Positions 7,896 to 15,585 of a DNA stretch of 24,855 bases are shown here, in pieces (position 1 is the stretch's first letter; the number at the start of each line of letters is the position of its first letter). The translations under genes were made by a program, and so were the position numbers. Below the pieces are notes generated by a model. It saw only the letters and a program-made list of their open reading frames with translations, was not told the DNA's origin and did not search any database. This stretch comes from UBA4466 sp963925035. GTDB lineage: Bacteria > Bacteroidota > Bacteroidia > Flavobacteriales_D > Crocinitomicaceae. The stretch spans positions 1 to 24,855 of the forward strand of contig CAWUSK010000052.1 of the NCBI GenBank assembly GCA_963925035.1, written 5' to 3'.

Positions 7896-8783
7896 TTAAT
7901 TTTCTACATAACTCGCAACGACTCGAAAGCCAACTGTAGTGCTTGAACCTTTGTATGCTCGTGCACTCTCATTTCGGATATCGTAACCAGGTGAACGCCA
8001 ATCGCCACCAACAACCAACTTTTTATCTGAAATCATTTCTGAAACGTTTCCATTCATGTTATAAACTCCAAAATCGTTTGGCCAGTATGATTTAGAAGGA
8101 GCTGTAACGTCAGCACCATCCATCGAAGGGTCAACATATCCTACTTTATCTGTTGTAACTTCCAATTTTCCTGTCTCTTGATTTCTTGTAATACATTCTG
8201 GTCCACTTTGTAAAAAGTTCGCCAATATTTGACCTTTAGTATTACGCAAATAAGGTCCTCCCCATGCATAACTTCTAAAACCATTATCTCCCATTGCTGC
8301 TCTAATAAACTCAGTGTGCGTTGGAATTCTAAATTTTAATTTTAATTCACCACCCGAAAGACTATCGTAGATATTTGTCAACCATTCACAATAAAGCTCC
8401 GCCCCTTCCTTTGATACGTTCACCACCGGATAATCATAATATGCTGGATGTTTATGATAGTGATCCGCGTATTTGTTATTTTCCCATTTCAACTCCGTAT
8501 TCCAATTATTGGTGTCAATTTCAGCAATTTTTAATTTTTCAAGCTCTCCTCTTTTCCTTAAATCTGTTAAGAACTCAGCATACTGAATATTGGTTATTTC
8601 TCCCTGGGAAATATAAAACCCTTGTACTGAAACCGTATCGTTTTCTATTAGAGTATTGCCACTAGGAACATACGCGCAGAAATTATCCAATACTGTTTTA
8701 GCTGTTTTAGCTGAAGGTTTATTACCGGAGATAAAGCTCATTAATGTGATAGAAGTGATTCCGACAAATAATAAATGTTTCAT
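7896..8783 (-). CDS. Secreted formylglycine-generating-enzyme-fold (SUMF1 domain) protein
   Basis: A 295-residue exported protein. The ATG at 8783 is chosen over the longer 8858 start because MKHLLFVGITSITLMSF is a signal peptide that begins exactly there. The rest is a full FGE-sulfatase fold: ISQGEITNIQYAEFL, PVVNVSKEGAELYCEWL, FRIPTHTEFIRAAMG, GVYNMNGNVSEM and GGDWRS-x-GFRV. In true formylglycine-generating enzymes the segment just before GFRC carries two catalytic cysteines; here that segment (GYDIRNESARAYKGSSTTVG) has none, so sulfatase activation is unlikely. GldK and GldJ of the gliding/type IX machinery share this fold but are longer. Structural or binding role inferred. Confidence 0.85.
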   Translation of the reverse strand: MKHLLFVGITSITLMSFISGNKPSAKTAKTVLDNFCAYVPSGNTLIENDTVSVQGFYISQGEITNIQYAEFLTDLRKRGELEKLKIAEIDTNNWNTELKWENNKYADHYHKHPAYYDYPVVNVSKEGAELYCEWLTNIYDSLSGGELKLKFRIPTHTEFIRAAMGDNGFRSYAWGGPYLRNTKGQILANFLQSGPECITRNQETGKLEVTTDKVGYVDPSMDGADVTAPSKSYWPNDFGVYNMNGNVSEMISDKKLVVGGDWRSPGYDIRNESARAYKGSSTTVGFRVVASYVEN

Positions 8784-8842
8784 GATGAAATGTTGTTTTG
8801 CGTAGTTTTCAATATAACCGCAATTAACAATATCGTTACAAT

Positions 8843-8875
8843 TTGACACAATTGCCAATTAATTCTCTAATTTTG
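8843..8875 (+). promoter_or_regulatory. Consensus Bacteroidota promoter for the FkbM-like gene
   Basis: TTG at 8843-8845 and a perfect TAATTTTG -7 element at 8868-8875 are separated by 22 bases, inside the 17-23 range described for Flavobacterium promoters. The start codon lies at 8883, seven bases after the -7 element, so the transcript should be leaderless or nearly so. Confidence 0.65.
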
Positions 8876-8882
8876 GAAACCC

Positions 8883-9752
8883 ATGAAAGGAAGCTTGAAA
8901 CATATTCTTAAAAAGTACCTGAAGTATTACAAAGTACGCAAGCGTTTTGCGCCAGAAGTAAAAGCTGAACAGTTGGAATTGGTTGACTATTACCATGAAC
9001 ATATGGAATCAGGTAAACTTCCGAAATTTGAAGAAACAGGTTTCAAACTATTCTCCCAATTTGAGGAAGATGGATTGTTATTGTATATCTTTTCATTGAT
9101 CGAGAAACCAAATCGAACATTTATTGAATTTGGTTCAGACGATGGAATAAATAGCAACACAGCTAACTTATATTACAATCACGATTTTACAGGATTGTAT
9201 ATGGACGGCAATGAAAAAGCACTGGACCGAGGTCGTTATTTTTTCAAATGGCATTCAAACTCAAGCGTTGCACAGCCGATTTTTAAGCAAGCAATGATTA
9301 CTGCCGAAAACATCAACGAATTGATTACTTCAGCGGGAATTACAGATGAAATCGGTTTGCTTTCAATAGATATTGATGGAAATGATTATTGGATTTGGAA
9401 AGCGATGGAGTGTGTTTCTCCTCAAGTGGTGATTATTGAGACGCACAATGAATTTGGAATGAATGACATCATTGTTCCTTACGATGCTGATTATTTTTAT
9501 CCTGGAAAACATCCTACTTATCATGGCGCTTCGCCAGTTGCGATGACAAAATTGGCGAAACATAAAGGTTATCGATTGGTTGGTGCAAATGAATTGGGCT
9601 TCAATTTGATTTATGTTAGAGAAGATTTGATTCATGATTTATTGCCAGAAGTTTCTGTAGAATCTATTTTACAGCATCCTTCGAACAAAGAGGCACAAGC
9701 ACGATTCGAAGAAGTGAAGGATTGGGAATACATGAGTGAGAACTTCAATTGA
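8883..9752 (+). CDS. FkbM-like methyltransferase-fold protein
   Basis: A 289-residue cytoplasmic protein. FSQFEEDGLLLYIF leads into TFIEFGSDDGINSNTANLYYN, a SAM-binding motif I-like glycine loop. An acidic strand end (YMDGNEK) and LLSIDIDGNDYWIWKAM follow, matching the motif order of FkbM-type methyltransferase-like proteins found in glycan and lipid gene clusters. The N-terminal 50 residues are basic and helical. No glycan genes neighbour it here. The substrate, and even catalytic activity, is not established. The start is fixed by the promoter ending just upstream. Confidence 0.7.
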   Translation: MKGSLKHILKKYLKYYKVRKRFAPEVKAEQLELVDYYHEHMESGKLPKFEETGFKLFSQFEEDGLLLYIFSLIEKPNRTFIEFGSDDGINSNTANLYYNHDFTGLYMDGNEKALDRGRYFFKWHSNSSVAQPIFKQAMITAENINELITSAGITDEIGLLSIDIDGNDYWIWKAMECVSPQVVIIETHNEFGMNDIIVPYDADYFYPGKHPTYHGASPVAMTKLAKHKGYRLVGANELGFNLIYVREDLIHDLLPEVSVESILQHPSNKEAQARFEEVKDWEYMSENFN

Positions 9753-9819
9753 CAATTAGCTTCGCTTCTGTCTTTGGCTGTGATAAGTGCCTTCGTGGAG
9801 TTATTTGGTTATTAAGATC

Positions 9820-9847
9820 CTCCCCTTCATTCTCCTCCAAAGGGGAG
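9820..9847. repeat. GC-rich hairpin after the FkbM-like gene
   Basis: CTCCCCTT (9820-9827) pairs with AAGGGGAG (9840-9847). It sits about 70 bases after the stop at 9752 without a T-run. It may be a weak terminator or a dispersed intergenic palindrome. The rest of the 247-base gap holds nothing recognisable. Confidence 0.35.
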
Positions 9848-9999
9848 AATCAATCTCGCTTCGAAAAAACTCAATCACTGAACATGAATAAAAGATGAAT
9901 CAAAGAATGTATTTATATTTACAGTAAATACGTTTCTGACTTTGGAGATGGATAACACTCGATTAACTAAAAACAATTTCTTATCCTTAATTTTAGCAC

Positions 10000-10503
10000 A
10001 TGAATAGAAAAGAAAAACTAATTCAACAACTCGAACTTATTCCGCATCCAGAAGGAGGATATTACAAAGAAACATATCGTAGTGAAGGAAGTATTTCAAA
10101 AAGTACTTTACCTGCTGATTATTCTGGTGACCGTTCCTATTCCACTGGAATTTATTTTATGCTGATAGCAGACACTTTTTCTGCATTTCATAAAATAAAT
10201 CAAGATGAAATGTGGCATTTTTATGATGGATCATCGATTGAATTGCACATGATTACTTCAGATGGCATTCATTCTTGCGTTCACATTGGACGTGACATTG
10301 AAAATGGAGAATATTTACAATATGTAGTTCCTGGCGGAGTTTGGTTTGCATCTCGCGTAAAAGGCAATGCAGAATATTCACTTTTAGGATGTACTGTATC
10401 TCCTGGATTCGATTTCGCTGATTTTATTCTTCCAAATACTAATGAAATGACAGCTTTGTTTCCACATCATGCTGAGATTATTGGAGAGTTGACGAGGGAA
10501 TGA
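10000..10503 (+). CDS. Cupin superfamily protein, DUF985 (Cupin_5) type
   Basis: A 167-residue single-domain cupin. The N-terminus LIQQLELIPHPEGGYYKETYRS and the core SAFHKINQDEMWHFYDGSSIELHMI, ending with YSLLGCTVSPGFDFADF, are the signature of the DUF985 cupin family (YML079w-like). The histidines and glutamate in FHKINQDEMWHFY are the likely metal or ligand site. Biochemical role of the family is unclear. A near-consensus -7 element TAATTTTA lies at 9988-9995, five bases before the ATG. Confidence 0.88.
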   Translation: MNRKEKLIQQLELIPHPEGGYYKETYRSEGSISKSTLPADYSGDRSYSTGIYFMLIADTFSAFHKINQDEMWHFYDGSSIELHMITSDGIHSCVHIGRDIENGEYLQYVVPGGVWFASRVKGNAEYSLLGCTVSPGFDFADFILPNTNEMTALFPHHAEIIGELTRE

Positions 10504-10504
10504 A

Positions 10505-10774
10505 GTGCCCGTTTGTATCATAAGTAATTGGAAAAAGTTCGAATCAAAATGGAGTCCAATCGAAATCGATCCGATAAATCCAATGTTCAATACTAAGGAA
10601 GCTAAATTAAAACCAATAAGTAATTTCACAAAGGATGAATCTTTTGTAGCCGTGAATGAACATTGTGGCGAAGAATGGCTGAATGAACTAAAATTCATTT
10701 CATCAGTTGAAAAAACGACCTTCGGACATCTTTTTAAGTTATCACTTATTCAAAGTTGCACTACGAGGCGGTAA
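10505..10774 (+). CDS. Hypothetical protein, 89 residues, GTG start
   Basis: An ORF starting with GTG one base after the cupin stop, so it may be translationally coupled. The sequence (SPIEIDPINPMFNTKE, then FVAVNEHCGEEWLNEL) does not look like random AT-rich translation, but no family is recognised. The last dozen residues (QSCTTRR) look unlike the rest, and a frameshift near 10735 that truncates a longer gene is possible. Function unknown. Confidence 0.4.
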   Translation: MPVCIISNWKKFESKWSPIEIDPINPMFNTKEAKLKPISNFTKDESFVAVNEHCGEEWLNELKFISSVEKTTFGHLFKLSLIQSCTTRR

Positions 10775-10855
10775 AACGGGTAAAACAAAAAAAAATTCGT
10801 TCTGTTTTACACTCCAAAGAGTTGTTAAATTACTAATTATCAAACTATTAATTCT

Positions 10856-11332
10856 ATGAAAAAATCTTTTTACATTACACTCAGTCTTGCATTGGCATTC
10901 ATAATTGGAGCTGTTTTCACCTCAATGACTATCAACAAATACAAAATGGAAAACAAAAACATAAAGTTAGGTATATTCTCAAATAGCCTAAACGTAAAGG
11001 ATTTAACCATCTCAAAAGAGTTTTATGAGAAACTTGGATTTACACAAATGGGAGGATCAATGGAAGCGAATTACCTCATCATGAAAAATGGAAAGTCAAT
11101 TATTGGCTTATTTCAAGGAATGTTTGAAGGCAATATTATGACGTTCAATCCGGGTTGGGATGAAAATGCTCAAAATGTAAAAGGGTTTGATGACATTCGT
11201 ACAATTCAGAAGGTAATTTCGGACAAAGGAATTCAACTGGAAAACAAAATAGACGAAAAAACTGCCGGTCCAGCAAGTATAATGTTTACTGATCCTGATG
11301 GAAATATGATATTGATTGATCAACACAGATAA
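10856..11332 (+). CDS. Membrane-anchored VOC (glyoxalase/bleomycin-resistance fold) protein
   Basis: A 158-residue protein with an N-terminal hydrophobic segment (residues 6-24) followed by one VOC module: LNVKDLTISKEFYEKLGF, NYLIMKNGKSIIGLFQG and MFTDPDGNMILIDQ. These are the beta-alpha-beta-beta-beta repeats of the fold, with a likely metal glutamine/glutamate in the last strand region. Most VOC proteins are cytosolic, so the anchor or uncleaved signal is unusual. An internal ATG (MENKNIKLG, about residue 31) would give the normal cytosolic form; the upstream ATG is kept because the hydrophobic segment is well formed. Substrate unknown. Confidence 0.8.
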   Translation: MKKSFYITLSLALAFIIGAVFTSMTINKYKMENKNIKLGIFSNSLNVKDLTISKEFYEKLGFTQMGGSMEANYLIMKNGKSIIGLFQGMFEGNIMTFNPGWDENAQNVKGFDDIRTIQKVISDKGIQLENKIDEKTAGPASIMFTDPDGNMILIDQHR

Positions 11333-11618
11333 AATCATCATGATGTCTCAAATCAGACAGAATGAAAAAGATAGCGCGAAAGCTCAATCGGATTACCAAA
11401 CAAAAATCGAATTGATTGAAATCAATAAATTGGATAAGATTCTTCAATTGTGAGAGGAACAGAAGCAGAACTCTAAAAAATAAGGTGCACCGCCACACTA
11501 TGACGTTTAAGCGACAAGTTTGTTTTTAAAACTGCAGATAATTATGCCATTCAAAGCGAAACTTTGTCATGAAATACTGACAAACGAGCGCCACTTGCAA
11601 CATTTATTACCGTTTATT

Positions 11619-12860
11619 TTAGATTGAAACTTCGTTTAGATGCTCCCAGAAATCAGGATAACTCTTTGCAACGGCTTCCGCATGTTTTATTGTTATTCCT
11701 TCTTCAATAAACGTTCCTGTAATTCCTAGGCACATTGCAATACGGTGATCGTTATGTGAATCAACTACGCCAGATTTCAGAATAGCTCCTCCAAAAACGT
11801 ACATTTCATCTTCGTGAATTTCGATAGTTACACCTAGTTTTCTATATTCTTGTTGAAGTACAATTCCTCTGTCGCTTTCCTTGTTTTTAAGTCGCCGAAC
11901 TCCTTTTAGAATAGACTTTCCCTGACAACCAACAGCTAATACGACCAATGCAGGAAACAAGTCTGGGCAATCGGTTGCGTCAAAATTAAATGCTCTTCTT
12001 CTATCACCATCTACACGGATAGAATCTTTTAAAAATTCAACCATACAATTGGCAGAATTTAAGGCGTCCAACATCGCAACATCGGCTTGTTTACTTGAAA
12101 TACTCAAGCCTGAAAGTTCGATTTTCTGTCCCAATGCAGCTGCTACTAACCAGCAACTTGCTGAACTCCAATCGCTTTCAACAGTATAAGTCGTTGGGGA
12201 ATAAAACTGATTTCCTGCAATGAAATAACGGTTGTTATCCACCTTAATTTTTATTCCAAAAGTGCTTAATGTCGCCAAAGTCATGTCAACATATGATTTG
12301 CTTTTCAACTCGTCAACAATGATTTCTGAATCGCCTTTTAACAAAGGTAAAGCCATCAATAATCCAGAAATATATTGAGACGATTGACTACCATCAATCT
12401 TATAAACACCCGGTATTAAATGTCCGCTCAATGTAATTGGTAAATGAGCATTATTGGAAATAACTTCCATTCCCATTGCAGGGAATTCTTCAGTAAAAAA
12501 CGATTGCGAACGGTTCAAAATTGAACCTTCTCCAGTTAATGTGTGTTTACCTTCAAAAACAGCACAAATTGAAGTAATTAAGCGCAATCCTAAACCACTT
12601 TCTCCGCAATTAAATTCGGCGACTATAGGAAATGCAATACTTCCATCGATGTTCAATTGACCATCAGAAATCTCAACCTTCGCTCCAAATTCTTGGACGT
12701 TTCGCATCATCGCCAATTCATCGTTACTCTGTCCAATATTTATAATTGTTGAACTTCCAGCTGCCAATCCAGCCGAAAGCACAGCTCTTTGCCCATCACT
12801 TTTTGAAGGCGGGATGGCAATTTTCCCGCTTAGTTCAACTGCTTTTACAAGTTTCTCCAT
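11619..12860 (-). CDS. aroA: 3-phosphoshikimate 1-carboxyvinyltransferase (EPSP synthase)
   Basis: A 413-residue shikimate-pathway enzyme joining shikimate-3-phosphate and PEP. Visible motifs are PSKSDGQR (K20, S21, D22, R25), CGESGLGLRL (85-94) in place of the usual LGNAGT-type loop, GSQSSQYISGLL, KNKESDRG, and SHNDHRIAM near the C-terminus. The GESG variant occurs in Bacteroidota AroA. Length is slightly short of the 427-residue E. coli enzyme. Its ATG shares one base with the stop of the DAHP synthase gene, so it is translated from the same attenuator-controlled transcript. Confidence 0.95.
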   Translation of the reverse strand: MEKLVKAVELSGKIAIPPSKSDGQRAVLSAGLAAGSSTIINIGQSNDELAMMRNVQEFGAKVEISDGQLNIDGSIAFPIVAEFNCGESGLGLRLITSICAVFEGKHTLTGEGSILNRSQSFFTEEFPAMGMEVISNNAHLPITLSGHLIPGVYKIDGSQSSQYISGLLMALPLLKGDSEIIVDELKSKSYVDMTLATLSTFGIKIKVDNNRYFIAGNQFYSPTTYTVESDWSSASCWLVAAALGQKIELSGLSISSKQADVAMLDALNSANCMVEFLKDSIRVDGDRRRAFNFDATDCPDLFPALVVLAVGCQGKSILKGVRRLKNKESDRGIVLQQEYRKLGVTIEIHEDEMYVFGGAILKSGVVDSHNDHRIAMCLGITGTFIEEGITIKHAEAVAKSYPDFWEHLNEVSI

Positions 12861-13933
12861 TATTTCTTATCGCTATTCATAATCGTTGTTTGATGACGAA
12901 TAGATTCTTGGTGAATGGCATCCATCAATTGACGCACAAACGTTTGAGTCAATCCAAATTCGTTACTTTTTTCTAACCTTGAACCAATTACTTTTTCCCA
13001 GTGTTCCTGTTGTAAAATTGTAATGTTATTTTCTCTTTTCAACTTACCAACTTGCTCACTCAAGTTCATTCGTTCGCTTAAAATGTCAAATATTCGATCA
13101 TCCAAGGTCGCTACTTTATCGCGTATATCATTGATAATATTTGCAACATCTGTTGAATATTCTTGAGTTCTTAACACTAAATTACTTAGCAACAAAGCTA
13201 AATTTACTGGCGTTAACTGTTGTGCAGCATCTGACCAAGCTTTGTCAGGATTTGGGTGTGTTTCGATCATCAATCCGTCGAAATTCAAATCCATTGCTTT
13301 TTGGCTAATTTCCAAAAGTAAATCGCGTTTTCCGCTAATGTGACTTGGATCGCAAATTATTGGTAAATCTGGACGATTTTCCTTTAACGCAATTGGAATC
13401 TCCCAGCTTGGAACGTTTCTGTATTTTCTATGATTATACACCGAGAAACCTCTGTGAATTGCTGCTAAATCAGTGATTCCAACTTTTTCAAAACGTTCAA
13501 AAGCACCTAGCCAAAGTTGCAAATCTGGATTTACAGGATTCTTAATCATAACTGGAACGTTCGAACCTTTCAAAGCATCTGCAATTTCTTGCACCGCAAA
13601 AGGATTAACTGTTGTTCTCGCACCAATCCATAACACTTCAATTCCCGCCTTTAAAGCCTGTTCTGCATGTTTTGCATTTGCGACTTCAGTAGTTGTTGGC
13701 AAACCGGTTTGAATCCCTGCTTCTTTTAACCAAGCAAGGCCCATCTCTCCTATTCCTTCAAAACTATCTGGACGTGTTCGAGGTTTCCAAATGCCAGCGC
13801 GCAGCATATGAACCGATTGATTTTTAGCAATTTCCGCGCATACATTAATCACTTGCTGTTCTGTTTCAGCACTGCAAGGTCCAGCAATTACAAATGGCCG
13901 CGCGTTTTTATTTATAATCTCTGACAACTTCAT
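12860..13933 (-). CDS. Bifunctional DAHP synthase / chorismate mutase
   Basis: A 357-residue fusion. Residues about 1-255 are a type I-beta (KDPG-aldolase-like) DAHP synthase catalysing PEP plus erythrose-4-phosphate, with AGPCSAE (17-23), RAGIWKPRTRPDSFEG (44-59), IGARTT, KNPVNPD and DPSHISGKRD. Residues about 265-350 are an AroQ-type chorismate mutase (VATLDDRIFDILSERM, then VGKLKRE). It thus controls both entry into the shikimate pathway and the branch to Phe/Tyr. The ATG at 13933 lies about 30 bases past a complete Trp attenuator. It is the first gene of an operon with aroA. Confidence 0.95.
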   Translation of the reverse strand: MKLSEIINKNARPFVIAGPCSAETEQQVINVCAEIAKNQSVHMLRAGIWKPRTRPDSFEGIGEMGLAWLKEAGIQTGLPTTTEVANAKHAEQALKAGIEVLWIGARTTVNPFAVQEIADALKGSNVPVMIKNPVNPDLQLWLGAFERFEKVGITDLAAIHRGFSVYNHRKYRNVPSWEIPIALKENRPDLPIICDPSHISGKRDLLLEISQKAMDLNFDGLMIETHPNPDKAWSDAAQQLTPVNLALLLSNLVLRTQEYSTDVANIINDIRDKVATLDDRIFDILSERMNLSEQVGKLKRENNITILQQEHWEKVIGSRLEKSNEFGLTQTFVRQLMDAIHQESIRHQTTIMNSDKK

Positions 13934-13960
13934 ATTCCTTCTAAATTAGCTATAATTCAT

Positions 13961-13993
13961 AAAAAAAACCCGTCTGCTTGAAGCGGACGGGTT
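13961..13993 (-). terminator. Attenuator terminator upstream of DAHP synthase
   Basis: On the minus strand AACCCGTC pairs with GACGGGTT (13986-13993 with 13967-13974). A mismatch and a second GCT/AGC stem lie inside, and a run of eight T follows (six beyond the stem). It lies between the leader peptide and the DAHP synthase start, so termination here would shut off both aro genes. Confidence 0.88.
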
Positions 13994-14019
13994 AAGTATA
14001 TTCCATCAAGACTCAAGCA
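13975..14019 (-). promoter_or_regulatory. Antiterminator of the Trp attenuator
   Basis: Minus-strand TGCTTGA (14019 to 14013) is exactly complementary to TCAAGCA (13981 to 13975), which forms the top of the terminator hairpin. This seven-pair helix and the terminator exclude each other. A palindrome ACTTTAA-T-TTAAAGT spans the leader stop codon and the base before the antiterminator arm, giving a possible pause or anti-antiterminator hairpin. Confidence 0.7.
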
Positions 14020-14022
14020 ACT

Positions 14023-14070
14023 TTAAATTAAAGTGCACCAAGACCAAGATATTTGTGTTCTGTTCATCAT
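14023..14070 (-). CDS. Trp leader peptide
   Basis: A 15-residue ORF, MMNRTQISWSWCTLI, with two tryptophan codons in a W-S-W arrangement (14044-14046 and 14038-14040), ending in TAA about 30 bases before the terminator hairpin. Ribosome stalling at the Trp codons would free the downstream arm to form the antiterminator, the classic attenuation logic. A weak -7 element (TCCCTTTG, 14080-14087) lies just upstream. Too short for homology support; evidence is codon content plus the downstream structures. Confidence 0.8.
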   Translation of the reverse strand: MMNRTQISWSWCTLI

Positions 14071-14224
14071 TTGATTTTACAAAGGGAAAAAAAATATTTC
14101 ACATAACGGTTGTTTTTATGAAATATATTTTGCCATTTTCGCACTCATGAATAGAAAAGTACAAAATACAAATTAGTGGCGCTCAACTGAAAGTTGGTGT
14201 GCATGGTGCTAAATTGTAATTTTT

Positions 14225-14918
14225 AAGCATATCCAAAAATTAAAAAAACAAAAAAGTATATTTATAACAGCAGGTTATCCTGAAATCGAGAGTCTTTCAC
14301 AACAAATTAAACTATTGGATAATTACGCCATCGATTTTATTGAAATTGGCGTTGCATTTTCAGATCCATTGGCGAACGGCCATGTTATTCAAAAAACAAG
14401 TGAAATAGCCATTTCAAAAGGGATGAACTTGTCGATTTTATTTGACCGAATCGATCAAATCGAAACAAAAACACCTCTTGTATTGATGGGATATATATAT
14501 ATGCTCTAAGCAAAGACAAATTGCGTCGGTTATACTTCCTGATATTAATGTAGAGATTTATGAACGTTAATAACAAGACATATCTGAATCGAGCGACTTA
14601 CCAGTCACTTTTCAATCACACCTGACACCAATCACTCCCGAATTTTGAAAATAGTTCAACATTGTAGAAATAGTTTTGTCTAACTTGTTTCAGGGAATTC
14701 TACTACTGGAACTGCAGGTGATTTAAAGTTAAACACTAAAAAAAATTAAAGAAATTAAAGAAATTCTTGTTAGTACACCTTTAATGATTGGATTTGGAAT
14801 TAAATCCAAAGAAGACATCTAGCGTATTCAGCAATTTGCAGATGGTTCAATTATTGGTTCGGCATATCTGAAAGCATTGGAACTTGGAAAAGAAGAAGAG
14901 CTTCTATCTATGCTTTAG
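14225..14918 (+). pseudogene. trpA: Decayed tryptophan synthase alpha subunit
   Basis: The plus strand spells TrpA in pieces. From 14255: IFITAGYPEIESLSQQ, DFIEIGVAFSDPLANG, HVIQKTSEIA and PLVLMGY. Then, in another frame, ILPDINVEIYER; next FSITPDT and SGNSTTGTAGDLK; and finally, in a third register, LMIGFGIKSKEDI, a TAG at 14820, then QQFADGSIIGSAYLKALELG to the natural stop at 14918. At least two frameshifts and several stops are present and the start codon is gone. TrpA normally cleaves indole-3-glycerol phosphate for TrpB. Decay is even across the gene, with no IS insertion. Its end overlaps the convergent tsaB by 11 bases. No trpB or other trp gene is upstream. Confidence 0.93.
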
Positions 14919-15585
14919 CTTTCTTTACTCCTGCGATAAAATCTTTCAAATAAAATGGTTCCCAATATGCGACGTCCTCAAACTTCTGTAGTTGAAATTT
15001 CTCGTAAGCCAATTTAACTTGACCTTTTGCTGAAGATTTTATTGAAGTATCAATGATACAATTTTTACCGCTCCAAATGTCTTGTAATTTGTCCGCTCCA
15101 TCTCCAAAGTAAACAAATGGTTCATATTCCGAGTAAGAACTTTCATCAATGATGTCGGCCGAAATTTCTTTTATTTGAATTCCGTCTTTATCAATCATCG
15201 AATTGTAAACTTCCATTCTTCTCGCGTCAATTAAAGAGCACAATGTGATTTCTGGATGAAATTCAGCGGCTAATTCAGCGAGACATGTTAATGCATCAAT
15301 AGCGATTAATGGAATTCCTAAAGCATAACACAAACCTTTAGCTGAAGCTGCTCCAATTCTTAACCCAGTATATGAACCAGGACCAGATGCCACTGATATT
15401 GCTGACAAATTTTTGATATTAATTGAACCCTGTTTCAAAACATCTTCAATAAAACAGTTCAAGTTCTCTCCATGAGAATAACCATCCTCTTCGACTTCTT
15501 TCAGCTCAATTAATTTTCCGTTTAAGGAAAGTGCAACGGAACAAACTTTGGTTGCCGTTTCAAGATGTAAAATATATGTACTCAA
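14908..15585 (-). CDS. tsaB: tRNA threonylcarbamoyladenosine biosynthesis protein TsaB
   Basis: A 225-residue protein of the ASKHA fold that partners TsaD in making t6A37 in ANN-decoding tRNAs. It reads ILHLETATKVCSVAL at the N-terminus and has the hallmark SGPGSYTGLRIG near residue 70, followed by GLCYALGIPLIAIDAL. Length is typical. The start is TTG at 15585 within TTGA, overlapping the stop of the upstream response regulator by four bases; no ATG is available before the conserved N-terminus. Pairing of tsaB with a response regulator gene makes it dependent on that transcript. Confidence 0.93.
   Translation of the reverse strand: MSTYILHLETATKVCSVALSLNGKLIELKEVEEDGYSHGENLNCFIEDVLKQGSINIKNLSAISVASGPGSYTGLRIGAASAKGLCYALGIPLIAIDALTCLAELAAEFHPEITLCSLIDARRMEVYNSMIDKDGIQIKEISADIIDESSYSEYEPFVYFGDGADKLQDIWSGKNCIIDTSIKSSAKGQVKLAYEKFQLQKFEDVAYWEPFYLKDFIAGVKKAKA

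Noticed and set aside
10384..10698. 104-codon minus-strand ORF
   Set aside because: Antisense shadow of the cupin and its downstream ORF; serine/phenylalanine-rich with no motif.
11343..11453. 36-codon plus-strand ORF after the VOC gene (MSQIRQNEKDSAKAQ...)
   Set aside because: Hydrophilic, short, without a promoter or recognised family; left out of the gene list.
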